From Bacteroidales bacterium Phil6 (GTDB taxonomy: Bacteria > Bacteroidota > Bacteroidia > Bacteroidales > F082): a stretch of DNA of 64,000 nucleotides. The translations under genes were made by a program, and so were the position numbers. Location of the stretch: NCBI GenBank assembly GCA_002633315.1, contig NWBN01000008.1, forward strand, positions 1 to 64,000, read 5' to 3'. This document shows, piece by piece, positions 49,499 to 58,556 of this stretch. The stretch's first letter is position 1. Every line of letters begins with the position of its first letter. The notes under the pieces are model-generated. The model saw only the letters and a program-made list of their open reading frames with translations. It had not been told where the DNA came from and made no database searches.

Positions 49499-49588
49499 CA
49501 AGCAAAATAAAATCATCGGATTTTTTGAAATCTTCATATATTTCAGTCGATATTCTGACTATCCGAAGCAAGAGAACTCATCGATAAT

Positions 49589-51652
49589 ATGTGGTTGATA
49601 GTTATCGCTTTATTAATAGGTGTCATTTATGCCTCGTTGCTTTATCTGTTCGACAAAAAACGTCAATACAGTATAAAACTTGCAGTATTGTTGTTTTTAT
49701 TAAGGACATTGGCGACAGCATTGCTTATACTACTGTTTTTCAATCCTGTCATTAAACAAAAGACGAGTATCACAGAAGACCCCATATTGGTTGTATTGCA
49801 AGACAACAGCGCTTCGTTGGTTTCCGGCAGTGACTCTTCATTTTTCGAAAACGAATATCCTGAGTTATTTAATAATTTGAAAGACAGACTATTAGAGGAT
49901 TATAACGTTGACATATACCTCATAGGTGAGTCTTTAACAGAAGGTGACAGCATCAATTTTGAAGAGAATTATACTGACATCGATTATGCTTTTGAAAGGA
50001 TACGACGTCTTTATTCGAAAAAAAATGTCGGAGCCGTATTACTATTGTCTGATGGCATTTACAATAGAGGAATAGCACCTGAATTGCGTACTGAAAACTA
50101 TCCATTCCCTATTTATGCCGTGACTCTCGGTGATACTACGAGACACCCGGATTTTCTCGTAAATGACGTGAGATACAATAAAACAGTTTCTTCAGGAATG
50201 TCTTTCCCAATCAGAGCTACAGTCAATGCCGTAAACTGCAGGAATGAAACAATGAACATTAGTATCAAAGTCAACAATGAGATAGTTGACAGCAAGAACA
50301 TTACGATAAATACCGATAGATTTTCCCAAACCATAGACTTCATGTTGCAGGCCAATAATGAAGGAAGTATGCAGATTGAGGTTTTTGTTGACGGGCTGAA
50401 AAATGAAATACAGACAAAAAACAACAGACGACGTTTCTTTGTCGATGTCTTGGATCGCAAATACAAAATACTGTGTATTGCTCAAGCCCCTCATCCTGAT
50501 ATTGCAGCAATAAAAAGCACACTTGGCGACAATTTCGACATGCAAATTATCTTCGATGTAAACGACATAAAAGACCTGTCGGATTATAACCTCTTGATAT
50601 TGCACCAGATACCATATACATCCATGGCATCTTTCGAATCATTGAAACACATATTGGGTGACAATAAAAAACTTCCCATCTTGACAATAATAGGCAAAAA
50701 TACTGATTATGAAGAAATTAACAAGATTCAAAATGCCGTAAGTTTGAAAAAAGGAGCCGTTCAATCCGTTCTGGAAGTCAAAGCACGCTACAACAACAAT
50801 TTCGCTCTTTTCAATACAGAAAGTAAATTGAAAGAACAGATAACAACATTTCCACCCCTTGCTGTACAACATACTGAAATGTCATTCAACATGGGACGAG
50901 AAGATCTTATTTTTGCAAATATTGGTGACATGCAGACACAATTTCCTCTTTTGACATTCACCACCGACCCTGAAGGAAGAAAGACAGCTTTTCTTTTTGG
51001 TACAGGAATATGGCAATGGAGATTGTATGATTATTTCAAAAACGACAATCATTCCGGATTTGACGAATTAATCAGTAAAACAGTGCGTTATCTGATTATT
51101 GACAAAGACAAAGAACTGGACATTTTCCACAAGGAAAGTTATCAAAACAACGAAAAGATACGTTTTACCGCAGAAATGTTGAATCCTGCCGGAGAACTCA
51201 TCAACGAGCCTGAACTGATGATACGTATGTTCAACAAACACACCAAAGAAACTTTCGACTTTATTTTCTCTAAAGACGAAAACAGATATATTCTAAATGC
51301 CGGCATCTTGCCGGAAGGCACGTATTCTTATACTGCACAAGCCACTTCAGGCAACATACAATACAAAACTCAAGGCAATTTTGAAGTCATCGCAACGAGC
51401 ATCGAGGCACAAGACGTTACTGCCAACCATAGCAGAATGTCACTCATTGCTGAACATACCGGTGCTAAAGCATATTTGCTCAACGACATGGATTCTTTAT
51501 TCGAAGACCTCAATCATGACAAAAGGATTACATCAATATCAAGACAAGAGACCCGTTATGATGATTTAATACAATTGAAAGGTATTTTCTTCATCATCAT
51601 GATTTTGCTGACTGTCGAATGGCTTTTGCGAAAGATATTCGGAACATACTGA
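49589..51652 (+). CDS. Membrane protein with von Willebrand A-type domain
   Basis: This 687-residue protein begins with two hydrophobic helices (about 1-20 and 30-52). A VWA-like domain follows whose metal site reads DNSAS (72-76), with LLLSDGIYNRG further on. The central part (about 190-280) looks like an extracytoplasmic Ig-like domain, followed by a Rossmann-like region resembling the glutamine-amidotransferase-like fold seen in such proteins. The C-terminal helix (about 662-680) returns to the membrane. This layout occurs in conserved Bacteroidota envelope proteins of unknown role. The FKBP gene follows after 39 bases, which may point to folding or assembly of envelope proteins. Confidence 0.7.
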   Translation: MWLIVIALLIGVIYASLLYLFDKKRQYSIKLAVLLFLLRTLATALLILLFFNPVIKQKTSITEDPILVVLQDNSASLVSGSDSSFFENEYPELFNNLKDRLLEDYNVDIYLIGESLTEGDSINFEENYTDIDYAFERIRRLYSKKNVGAVLLLSDGIYNRGIAPELRTENYPFPIYAVTLGDTTRHPDFLVNDVRYNKTVSSGMSFPIRATVNAVNCRNETMNISIKVNNEIVDSKNITINTDRFSQTIDFMLQANNEGSMQIEVFVDGLKNEIQTKNNRRRFFVDVLDRKYKILCIAQAPHPDIAAIKSTLGDNFDMQIIFDVNDIKDLSDYNLLILHQIPYTSMASFESLKHILGDNKKLPILTIIGKNTDYEEINKIQNAVSLKKGAVQSVLEVKARYNNNFALFNTESKLKEQITTFPPLAVQHTEMSFNMGREDLIFANIGDMQTQFPLLTFTTDPEGRKTAFLFGTGIWQWRLYDYFKNDNHSGFDELISKTVRYLIIDKDKELDIFHKESYQNNEKIRFTAEMLNPAGELINEPELMIRMFNKHTKETFDFIFSKDENRYILNAGILPEGTYSYTAQATSGNIQYKTQGNFEVIATSIEAQDVTANHSRMSLIAEHTGAKAYLLNDMDSLFEDLNHDKRITSISRQETRYDDLIQLKGIFFIIMILLTVEWLLRKIFGTY

Positions 51653-51691
51653 CATTTGAATCGTTTTAAATTACAACATAAATATAGAATA

Positions 51692-52246
51692 ATGAAGATA
51701 GCAAAAAACACATTGGTCACCATGACGTATATCTTGCGTCGTGAGAATGAAAACGGAGAGATTATACAGGAAGTCAAAGAAGACAAGCCTTTTGATGCCA
51801 TTTTAGGCAAGGGCATGTTGCTTCCAAAATTTGAAGAAAACCTTATGGATCTCGAGCCCGGCGACACATTCAGCTTCCCTCTTACTCCTAAAGAAGGATA
51901 TGGCGAATTTGACGAGACCAGACTTATGGATGTCAACAAAGAGATTTTTATGAACAACGGAGTATTGAATACCGAATTATGCAAAGAAGGAGCACAAGTT
52001 TGGTTCAGTTCCGGCGACGGTTCTCAACCTTTCCCCGGTATTGTGAAAGAGATTCACGACTCTACTGTCACTGTCGATTTCAACCATGAATTGGCGGGAG
52101 TGCCACTATATTTCACAGGAAAGATTCTTGAGGTTCGCGATGCTTCAGACATAGATTGCGGCTGTGGGCATTGCCACGGCAGCTGTTGCGATACCGAAGA
52201 CAACAACGATTGTGGCTGTTGTTGTGACGGCGGTTGCAACAGTTGA
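51692..52246 (+). CDS. FKBP-type peptidyl-prolyl isomerase, SlyD-like, with Cys-rich tail
   Basis: This 184-residue protein has the FKBP core split by an IF chaperone domain, as in SlyD: FDAILGKGMLLPKFEENL and the Pro-rich EGYGEFDE block, then VWFSSGDGSQPFPGIV and VDFNHELAG. It should catalyse proline isomerisation and bind unfolded chains. The last 30 residues (CGCGHCHGSCC, then DCGCCCDGGC) hold ten Cys and two His, a soft-metal site like the Ni/Zn-binding tail of SlyD but richer in Cys than usual. I start at MKIAKN; the earlier ATG is close to the upstream stop. A terminator follows. Confidence 0.85.
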   Translation: MKIAKNTLVTMTYILRRENENGEIIQEVKEDKPFDAILGKGMLLPKFEENLMDLEPGDTFSFPLTPKEGYGEFDETRLMDVNKEIFMNNGVLNTELCKEGAQVWFSSGDGSQPFPGIVKEIHDSTVTVDFNHELAGVPLYFTGKILEVRDASDIDCGCGHCHGSCCDTEDNNDCGCCCDGGCNS

Positions 52247-52256
52247 CAATTTCAAA

Positions 52257-52293
52257 AATAACAGTTGGATTATTTGTCCAACTGTTATTTTAT
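52257..52293 (+). terminator. Terminator after the FKBP gene
   Basis: AATAACAGTTGGA (52257-52269) and TCCAACTGTTATT (52277-52289) form a perfect 13-bp stem followed by T. Confidence 0.85.
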
Positions 52294-52355
52294 ATGCATC
52301 AAAAAACATATCTAAAAACACTCTTTGATAAGCAACTACTTCCTATAATATTATA

Positions 52356-52388
52356 CAAAAAAGTGTGCCGAACAAAATACGACACACT
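52356..52388 (-). terminator. Terminator after the small outer-membrane barrel gene
   Basis: AGTGTG (52362-52367) pairs with CACACT (52383-52388), and the minus strand continues with a run of six T. It serves the gene at 52415. Confidence 0.75.
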
Positions 52389-52414
52389 CATTATACTTAA
52401 AAAATCAAATATTA

Positions 52415-53056
52415 TTAAAACACGTAAATAATACCCAATGTAATAGGCGAATTATTGTTAACTCCAAAATAGAAATTGTTGTCAATCGTTTCAACATCTA
52501 AATTGGAAAATTCACCAAACTCTGTTTCCTTTATAGATTGATAACCTAATTGAAGGAGGTTGAGATTACTGTAGAACAAAATATTGTCTGTCAAGGAATA
52601 TGAAATACCCGGTACAACAGAAACACCCCAAATATTGGTCTTGTTAATATCGACTGTTGTATTAGCAGCAGTACCTTTTGTTTTAGCATACGAATATGTA
52701 AACATAGCATCCGCATACAAATCGATATCGCCAAAATTAGCGAAAACATAACGGAAATATGGAGACACACTAAATGAATTCAATGTTCCCTTTAATTCCT
52801 CATTCAATTCTTTCTCCTTAACAGTTGTTGTTGAAAAACCCAATACAATACCGGCACCCATATTATCATTAAACATATAACCGACACTTGGGTTAAAATA
52901 GAAAGTAAAACTTTTAGGACCATCGGTTGTTGTGGAATTTGCAGTCACTTTATTAGCGGTTGTTCCCAATCCTATATTACCACCTACAAAAAGTTGTGCG
53001 TTGCAGAAAAATGCTGCTGCCACAAAAACTAAAGTGAAAAATAATTTTTTCATCAT
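52415..53056 (-). CDS. Small outer-membrane beta-barrel (porin-family) protein
   Basis: This 213-residue protein has a signal peptide (about 1-20, ending FFCNAQ) and then alternating short strands typical of 8-stranded barrels (FNPSVGYMFNDNMGAGIVLG, PYFRYVFANFG), ending ITLGIIYVF with terminal Phe. It resembles the OMP_b-brl group, whose members often support the outer membrane; no substrate can be assigned. A -7 box (53139-53146) lies about 83 bases upstream of the start. Confidence 0.8.
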   Translation of the reverse strand: MMKKLFFTLVFVAAAFFCNAQLFVGGNIGLGTTANKVTANSTTTDGPKSFTFYFNPSVGYMFNDNMGAGIVLGFSTTTVKEKELNEELKGTLNSFSVSPYFRYVFANFGDIDLYADAMFTYSYAKTKGTAANTTVDINKTNIWGVSVVPGISYSLTDNILFYSNLNLLQLGYQSIKETEFGEFSNLDVETIDNNFYFGVNNNSPITLGIIYVF

Positions 53057-53138
53057 AATGTTGAATTTTAATTGATTAATAATAATTTTAATTAACAGTC
53101 ATTTTATTAAGACAGACTTAATTCTGCCTTTGATGGTA

Positions 53139-53146
53139 CAAAAATA
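53139..53146 (-). promoter_or_regulatory. -7 box for the small barrel gene
   Basis: The minus strand reads TATTTTTG, 83 bases before the start codon. Confidence 0.4.
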
Positions 53147-53396
53147 TATATTTTTTCAACATCTATAACAATATATCATCAAAACTAAACATATCATCAT
53201 CTTTTATCTCTGTTTTTACATTTAACTGTTAAAAAACAGAATTGTAAATCATCACCTTATCTTAAAACACTGTCATATTTAGAATGAGTATAAAATACAA
53301 ATTGTCACAGCAACATTTAAACAACTCACATGCGTCATCTAACAAGGTTTAATAAACCAATTTTGATTTTCGTCAACGTAAATTCACCAAACCGAC

Positions 53397-53431
53397 AAGG
53401 ACGTATCAAATAATCATAATGATACGTCCTT
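53397..53431 (-). terminator. Stem-loop after the Thr/Asn-rich protein gene
   Basis: AAGGACGTATCA (53397-53408) and TGATACGTCCTT (53420-53431) form a perfect 12-bp stem. It has no U-run, so it may be an RNA-stabilising end rather than an intrinsic terminator. Confidence 0.5.
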
Positions 53432-53464
53432 ATTGACAAATAACAAAATCCATTAAGGATACTA

Positions 53465-54589
53465 TTATTTTCTTCTTCCCGATGATGACGAAGTAGAAGT
53501 GTTAGTTGTATTTTTTTTGACTTTTACAGTTGAAGACCTGTTATTATTTCTTGTATTGTTAGAGCTTGAATTGTTTGTATTATTGTTAACTCTTGGCGTA
53601 GAGTTATTAGTCGTACCACTATTTATCGTTGTCGTCCGGTTTGTTGTATTTGTCGTTGGGCGATTTGTCGTATTAACTGAAGAACGATTTGTCGTATTTG
53701 TTCTTGTTCCGGAATTTATTGTAGTTGTCGTTGTGGTAGAGCGATTTGTCGTTGTAGCACTCGAAGTATTTGAAGATGTCGTAGGACGACTTGACGATGT
53801 TGTTGTTTTCCTTTCAGAACGACTATTGACTGAAGGTCTTGCCGATGACACATTATTCACCGATGTTGCCGGACGTCTGTTCCTAATTTGAGAACCTGCC
53901 GATGATGGCAAAGTATTGTTTACATGAACACCTCCACTTGAAGATGAAGGTCTCGTTACAGTGTTATTATTATTATGAGGTCTGACATTTGACTGATATT
54001 GCGGACCACCTTGAATTATCACACCATAAGGACGTGCATATCCCGCTGTCACATATCCGTAAGTGGTATAATAACCATAGTAAGGAGGTCTGTGAAGACG
54101 CACATCAATATGATAATAAGTAGGCACCGGAGGAGCAGATTTTACGATATATGTCACTGAAGGCGGATTATTGACACATATCACGAGAGGTTCAAAATCC
54201 TCATACATGGTCAACGGATACCACTCGCCCATATATTCATATATTGGCATAACTGTATAATAATTATCATAATATACATTCCTCAAATCTATATCGATTT
54301 TTATTCTCTTGATATTTCCGGCCTTGACTTTTATTCTCTTTACAGCATAATAATATTCCGTATCCGGTTCAAGCAATATCATAAAATCTCCTTTGTATGT
54401 ATCAGAACCTATATTCTGCACATCAAAATACAACCTCAGGAAGTCTGTATCCATATTAGAATAATATTGCATGGTAGGTTGTGACACCATCAGCAATTCC
54501 GGTTCATAATATTGAATATCCGTCTGTGCCTTTAAACCGACAGAAAAAACAAGAGTCATTGCCAAAACCATTATTTTCAATGTCTTCAT
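53465..54589 (-). CDS. Secreted protein with a Thr/Asn/Ser-rich low-complexity tail
   Basis: This protein of 374 residues has a signal peptide (about 1-21, ending GLKAQ). An N-terminal folded domain (about 22-150) is rich in Tyr and beta strands (DFLRLYFDVQNIGSDTYKG) and looks like an immunoglobulin-type fold. A Pro/Tyr/Gly-rich link follows (YYGYYTTYGYVTAGY). The last 180 residues are nearly all Thr, Asn, Ser and Arg with no fold (TTNRSTTTTTTINSGTRTNT), ending in a basic GRRK. I do not recognise the family. The start at MKTLKIM is supported by AGGAGG 6-7 bases upstream (54594-54600), unusually strong for this phylum. The tail could be an O-glycosylated surface stalk, since Bacteroidota glycosylate Ser/Thr next to Asp and hydrophobic residues, but the motif is not clear. 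Confidence 0.7.
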   Translation of the reverse strand: MKTLKIMVLAMTLVFSVGLKAQTDIQYYEPELLMVSQPTMQYYSNMDTDFLRLYFDVQNIGSDTYKGDFMILLEPDTEYYYAVKRIKVKAGNIKRIKIDIDLRNVYYDNYYTVMPIYEYMGEWYPLTMYEDFEPLVICVNNPPSVTYIVKSAPPVPTYYHIDVRLHRPPYYGYYTTYGYVTAGYARPYGVIIQGGPQYQSNVRPHNNNNTVTRPSSSSGGVHVNNTLPSSAGSQIRNRRPATSVNNVSSARPSVNSRSERKTTTSSSRPTTSSNTSSATTTNRSTTTTTTINSGTRTNTTNRSSVNTTNRPTTNTTNRTTTINSGTTNNSTPRVNNNTNNSSSNNTRNNNRSSTVKVKKNTTNTSTSSSSGRRK

Positions 54590-54682
54590 AATATCCTCCT
54601 TTTTATTTATTTCCATAATTATAACTATCAAAAAGCGTGCAAAAAAACAAAGTAATATTTTTCAAAATAAAAAACCTTTTTT

Positions 54683-56680
54683 TTAAATTTTCTCATACAC
54701 CGCAGCAGTACGGCTTACATTATAAATCTTCATAATAACATGGTCCTCCCGTCTTTCAGTAGGGAATGACACATCATGGGAAATATTGCCAAATCCACCG
54801 AATTCAACGTCATCGGTAGTAAAAATCATACGGTAATCGCCTGTTTCCTTCACGTTGATTTCATAATCCGGAATGGATTTTACTCCCCAATTAAACACAA
54901 AAACGAGTCTGTTGCGTTCATATACCAATGTTTTATTGTCCTCATCAGCATTTAAAAGCCAAGCCATTTGGGAAGACATCAATTTATGCCGTTTGACAAA
55001 AGCGAGCATTGCCTTGTCAAAGTCGTTAAGGAAATGATATCTGAGATAATCGGCATCGACAAGAGACCACTGGCGGCGCGCATAATGATAACTGAGGTTG
55101 TTTTCCGGACGAGGAAAATCTATCCATTCCGGATGACCGAACTCGTTACCCATGAAATTAAGCCATGCCTCACCACCAACAGTTATTGTCAGAAAACGTA
55201 TCATTTTATGAAGAGCCATGCCACGGTCTATGATGATATTTTGAGATTTCAAATCCATAAAATCATACATCTCTTTATCCATAAGTCTGAAAGCCAAGGT
55301 CTTATCACCCACGAGAGCCTGGTCGTGAGATTCACAGTAAGCCACTGTCTTCATATTGGGCAGCCTGTCGTTCATCACATGGAAAAACTCTCCCATATTC
55401 CATTGTTCATCAGTATAGTCTTTCAGCACTTTAATCCAAAAATCAGGCAAACCCATGCCGAGTCTGTAATCAAAATCGATGCCTCCGCTTTTCACGTCTG
55501 TACATAATCCCGGCATGCCACTGACATCTTCCGCAACAGTCACGGCATCATGTTTCAGCCCATGAGTCAACACATTTGCCAATTGCAAATATACCACGGC
55601 ATCCTTATCCACATTATTGCCAAAATATTTCCATGGGTCATCGAAAACGACTCCCATACCATGGTCAAGATATAACATGGAAGTCACACCATCAAACCGA
55701 AAACCGTCAAAGTTGAAATCTTCCAACCAATAACGGACATTTGACAAAAGGAAACGCAAAGTATCTTCTTTGCCATAATCGAACAGTCTTGAGTCCCATA
55801 GCGGGTGATAGCCTTCTTTACCAGTCTTAAAATATTGATAATCCGTACCATCAAACAGATTGATACCCTCTCTTGTATTCTTCACCGTATGAGAATGTAC
55901 CAAATCCATAATAACCTTGATACCGAGATGATGAGCTTCATCAATCAACATTTTAAGTTCTTCCGGAGTACCGAAACGAGAACTCGGGGCAAAGAAATTG
56001 GATACATGATAACCGAAAGAGCCATAATAAGGATGTTCCGCTATAGCCATCAATTGCAAAGCATTGTATCCATCTTCTTTAATACGAGGCAACACATTGA
56101 TTCTAAACTCGTCATAAGTTCCGACGCCTTCTTTTTCCTGTGCCATGCCAATATGGGCTTCATAAATAAAAAGAGGATCTTTTTTATTGGAAGGGCTATC
56201 ATATTTAAAGACATAAGGGTGTGGAGGATTCCAAAACTGACCTGTAAAATCATGAGTAACAGGGTCTTGTACTGCTCTTCTTATGTATGTGGGGATTCGT
56301 TCCATTTCTCCAATACTCGACTGCACTATGACTTTCAAAAGGCTGCCGTGAACGAGACGTCCGGCATACTGAGCATCAGGAAGAAACAATTCCCAGATAC
56401 CATTGCCCACATTTTCGAGAGGATGATCATAACGTTGCCACCCGTTAAAATCGCCTGTCAAAGACAAATAAGATGCTGCAGGAGCAAACTCTCTATACCA
56501 CCACCCATGCCGCATTTTATCGTAATTGAATCCGAAAAACTTATGCGCAGTAGCGAAGTTTGCAAGACTGCCATACTGCTGTACCAATTCGTCATAACGA
56601 CGCTGATAACGTTCATAGCGTTCCAGGACAGCCTGCGCCACAGGCTCCAACCATGCATCTTGTTTTACTATATCCAACAT
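54683..56680 (-). CDS. glgB: 1,4-alpha-glucan branching enzyme (GH13)
   Basis: This 665-residue GH13 enzyme of the eukaryote-like branching group has an N-terminal CBM48-type domain (SYLSLTGDFNGWQRYDHPLE, about 70-90), a TIM barrel and an alpha-amylase C domain. Catalytic residues are Asp in FRFDGVTSM, Glu in VAEDVSGMP and Asp in CESHDQ. It forms alpha-1,6 branches in glycogen-like glucan in the cytoplasm; no signal peptide is present. It follows the GH13 gene at 56715 after 34 bases in the same direction. Confidence 0.93.
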   Translation of the reverse strand: MLDIVKQDAWLEPVAQAVLERYERYQRRYDELVQQYGSLANFATAHKFFGFNYDKMRHGWWYREFAPAASYLSLTGDFNGWQRYDHPLENVGNGIWELFLPDAQYAGRLVHGSLLKVIVQSSIGEMERIPTYIRRAVQDPVTHDFTGQFWNPPHPYVFKYDSPSNKKDPLFIYEAHIGMAQEKEGVGTYDEFRINVLPRIKEDGYNALQLMAIAEHPYYGSFGYHVSNFFAPSSRFGTPEELKMLIDEAHHLGIKVIMDLVHSHTVKNTREGINLFDGTDYQYFKTGKEGYHPLWDSRLFDYGKEDTLRFLLSNVRYWLEDFNFDGFRFDGVTSMLYLDHGMGVVFDDPWKYFGNNVDKDAVVYLQLANVLTHGLKHDAVTVAEDVSGMPGLCTDVKSGGIDFDYRLGMGLPDFWIKVLKDYTDEQWNMGEFFHVMNDRLPNMKTVAYCESHDQALVGDKTLAFRLMDKEMYDFMDLKSQNIIIDRGMALHKMIRFLTITVGGEAWLNFMGNEFGHPEWIDFPRPENNLSYHYARRQWSLVDADYLRYHFLNDFDKAMLAFVKRHKLMSSQMAWLLNADEDNKTLVYERNRLVFVFNWGVKSIPDYEINVKETGDYRMIFTTDDVEFGGFGNISHDVSFPTERREDHVIMKIYNVSRTAAVYEKI

Positions 56681-56714
56681 ACCTTGCTATATTAACAATT
56701 ACAACATCACTTTT

Positions 56715-58397
56715 CTATAAAACCTCTCTCAACGACATAACCTTGACATCAGAAGGTTCAAGTAACAAAGTTACTCCCTCATTATCAACAGTATGAATAT
56801 CAACATCAATTTTATTAGCATTAAAGACATCATGCAATATCCACCTGCTGTTCACATCTACCTTCATCAATGACAATGCATCGGAAGGGATCTTCACTTT
56901 CACATCACGACACTCCTTGTCATTGAAATTAACGACGACAAGAAGCCTGTCATTATTATAATAACGCAAAAAAGCATATACAAATTGCGGGTCGAAATCA
57001 GAATACCACGGATTAGCCCACATAAGGTCGTAAAACTCTCCACGACGTATGGCATCGCTGTCAAGACGCAAATTAAGCAATCGTTTGTAAAATTCATACA
57101 ACTTTTTCTGTTGTTTGTCAAATCCGCCTCCGTCGAAAGCTCCATTATTCATCCAACGCTGATGTTTTGGCATTGTGACATAGTCAAAAATCGACGTTCT
57201 GCCATCATCTCCGCTGAACCCGTTTGAGCCTCGGGCATCCTCTCCGCTCTCCTGTCCATCATATATCATAAAAGGGCCTCTATTCATCAATGCCGACACT
57301 GTCACAGCAGGCAGAGCCTTGAAAGAATCACCATAAAAATGTTCAGAAGCCACTCGCTGTTCATCATGATTCTCCATAAAACGCAACATCCTGTCGTCCA
57401 AACCGTTTAGTGCCTTCCACGTATCCGTAATACTATCCGCTCTTTGTTTGTGACGACAAATGTTCTCCAAAGTATTGTACAATCCGACTTTATCATAAAG
57501 ATAATCGAAACCGGCATCCAAATAACGACGATACAAATCGGGACGGTAAATCTCAGCTATCATCACCACATCATATTCTCTATGAATCTTATCCAACACC
57601 CAAGCCCAAAACTCGACAGGCACCATTTCTGCCATATCGACACGAAAGCCGTCAATATCCTTGCCACACCAAAAACGCAACACATGTAACATTTTATGCC
57701 ACGTATCCGGAATATCTTCAAAATAAGTCCTGCCGTCTCTATAATCAATACCATAATTCAACTTCACGGTATCATACCAGTCGTTGACAGATGGAGTCGG
57801 AACGAACACATCATTACCGGAAGCCTTGGCAGGATATTCCTGATAGTCGGAAACATCAGATGCAACACCATACGGCAAAACAAACTTCTGCTGAGGGCAA
57901 TAATAGAAGTTGTTATTAGTAGAAAAGGACACCATGACATTGTCATGAGCACCAAAATCCTCTACATCCTCCGGGCGACAAATAGACTTATATTCACGCG
58001 CAAGATGATTTGGAACAAAATCGATAATCACTTCAAGACCATGATCATGAATACGTCGCACCAATTCCTCAAACTCTTTCATTCTCTTATCAGGGCAGAT
58101 GGCGAGGTCCGGGTCTATGTCATAATAGTCCACTATGGCGTATGGAGATCCTGCTTTACCCTTGGTTATCTGCCTGTGTGTGGCATTAATACCAAGCTCA
58201 GGATATGCTGTCAGCGAAGCATGACGCAATACGCCGGTAAGCCATATTTGCGTTATTCCCAATGACTTAAGAGCCTCAATGGCTGTATCGTCAATATCGG
58301 CAAAAGTGCCGCATCCGTTCTTCTTTTTGTCCCCGTCAAAGACAGTATTATCATTCTTGTTTCCGAAAACACGAGGAAAAAGCTGATAAATATTCAT
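56715..58397 (-). CDS. Cytoplasmic GH13 alpha-amylase family enzyme
   Basis: This 560-residue GH13 protein without signal peptide starts directly with MNIYQLFPRVFG, the first strand of the barrel. The catalytic triad is Asp in FRVDMAEMVP, Glu in IAEIYRP and Asp in MENHDEQR. A C-terminal beta domain follows. It would act on malto-oligosaccharides or glycogen in the cytoplasm, as hydrolase or transferase; the exact activity cannot be fixed. The DMAEMVP block resembles DMAGMVP in the lipoprotein amylase at 60.8-62.2 kb, so the two may be related by duplication. It forms a leftward unit with glgB. A minus-strand -7 box TAAATTTG lies at 58414-58421. Confidence 0.85.
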   Translation of the reverse strand: MNIYQLFPRVFGNKNDNTVFDGDKKKNGCGTFADIDDTAIEALKSLGITQIWLTGVLRHASLTAYPELGINATHRQITKGKAGSPYAIVDYYDIDPDLAICPDKRMKEFEELVRRIHDHGLEVIIDFVPNHLAREYKSICRPEDVEDFGAHDNVMVSFSTNNNFYYCPQQKFVLPYGVASDVSDYQEYPAKASGNDVFVPTPSVNDWYDTVKLNYGIDYRDGRTYFEDIPDTWHKMLHVLRFWCGKDIDGFRVDMAEMVPVEFWAWVLDKIHREYDVVMIAEIYRPDLYRRYLDAGFDYLYDKVGLYNTLENICRHKQRADSITDTWKALNGLDDRMLRFMENHDEQRVASEHFYGDSFKALPAVTVSALMNRGPFMIYDGQESGEDARGSNGFSGDDGRTSIFDYVTMPKHQRWMNNGAFDGGGFDKQQKKLYEFYKRLLNLRLDSDAIRRGEFYDLMWANPWYSDFDPQFVYAFLRYYNNDRLLVVVNFNDKECRDVKVKIPSDALSLMKVDVNSRWILHDVFNANKIDVDIHTVDNEGVTLLLEPSDVKVMSLREVL

Positions 58398-58413
58398 GTT
58401 TTTTATTGTGTAA

Positions 58414-58421
58414 CAAATTTA
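58414..58421 (-). promoter_or_regulatory. -7 box for the leftward GH13/glgB operon
   Basis: The minus strand reads TAAATTTG, 17 bases before the ATG. Confidence 0.45.
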
Positions 58422-58517
58422 AAATGTAAAAGTACCAAAAAAAACGATTATTTCACACTTTTAACCTTATTATTATTCAAATTTTACAAATAAACCTCCT
58501 TCAAAAAGAAAAAACAT

Positions 58518-58535
58518 CAAACATTTAAGTGTTTG
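58518..58535. promoter_or_regulatory. Inverted repeat between the divergent alpha-glucan operons
   Basis: CAAACA (58518-58523) and TGTTTG (58530-58535) form a perfect 6-bp inverted repeat with a 6-base centre between the two glucan operons. It may be an operator shared by both; this is inferred from position only. Confidence 0.4.
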
Positions 58536-58556
58536 AAATGTTTATTCAGAAAAAAC

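Larger units (their letters stand above)
53057..53464. other. Spacer upstream of the small barrel gene
   Basis: This 408-bp AT-rich spacer contains a minus-strand -7 box TATTTTTG (53139-53146) for the barrel gene and the strong stem-loop 53397-53431. I saw no gene. Confidence 0.5.

Noticed and set aside
53499-53891. Val/Leu-rich 130-codon frame on the plus strand
   Set aside because: It is the complement of the repetitive Thr/Asn tail of the gene on the other strand, so the hydrophobic sequence is a by-product of the repeat.
53465-54100. CRISPR-like or tandem DNA repeat
   Set aside because: The repeats are degenerate codons for Thr, Asn and Ser in one reading frame, with no constant repeat and spacer structure.
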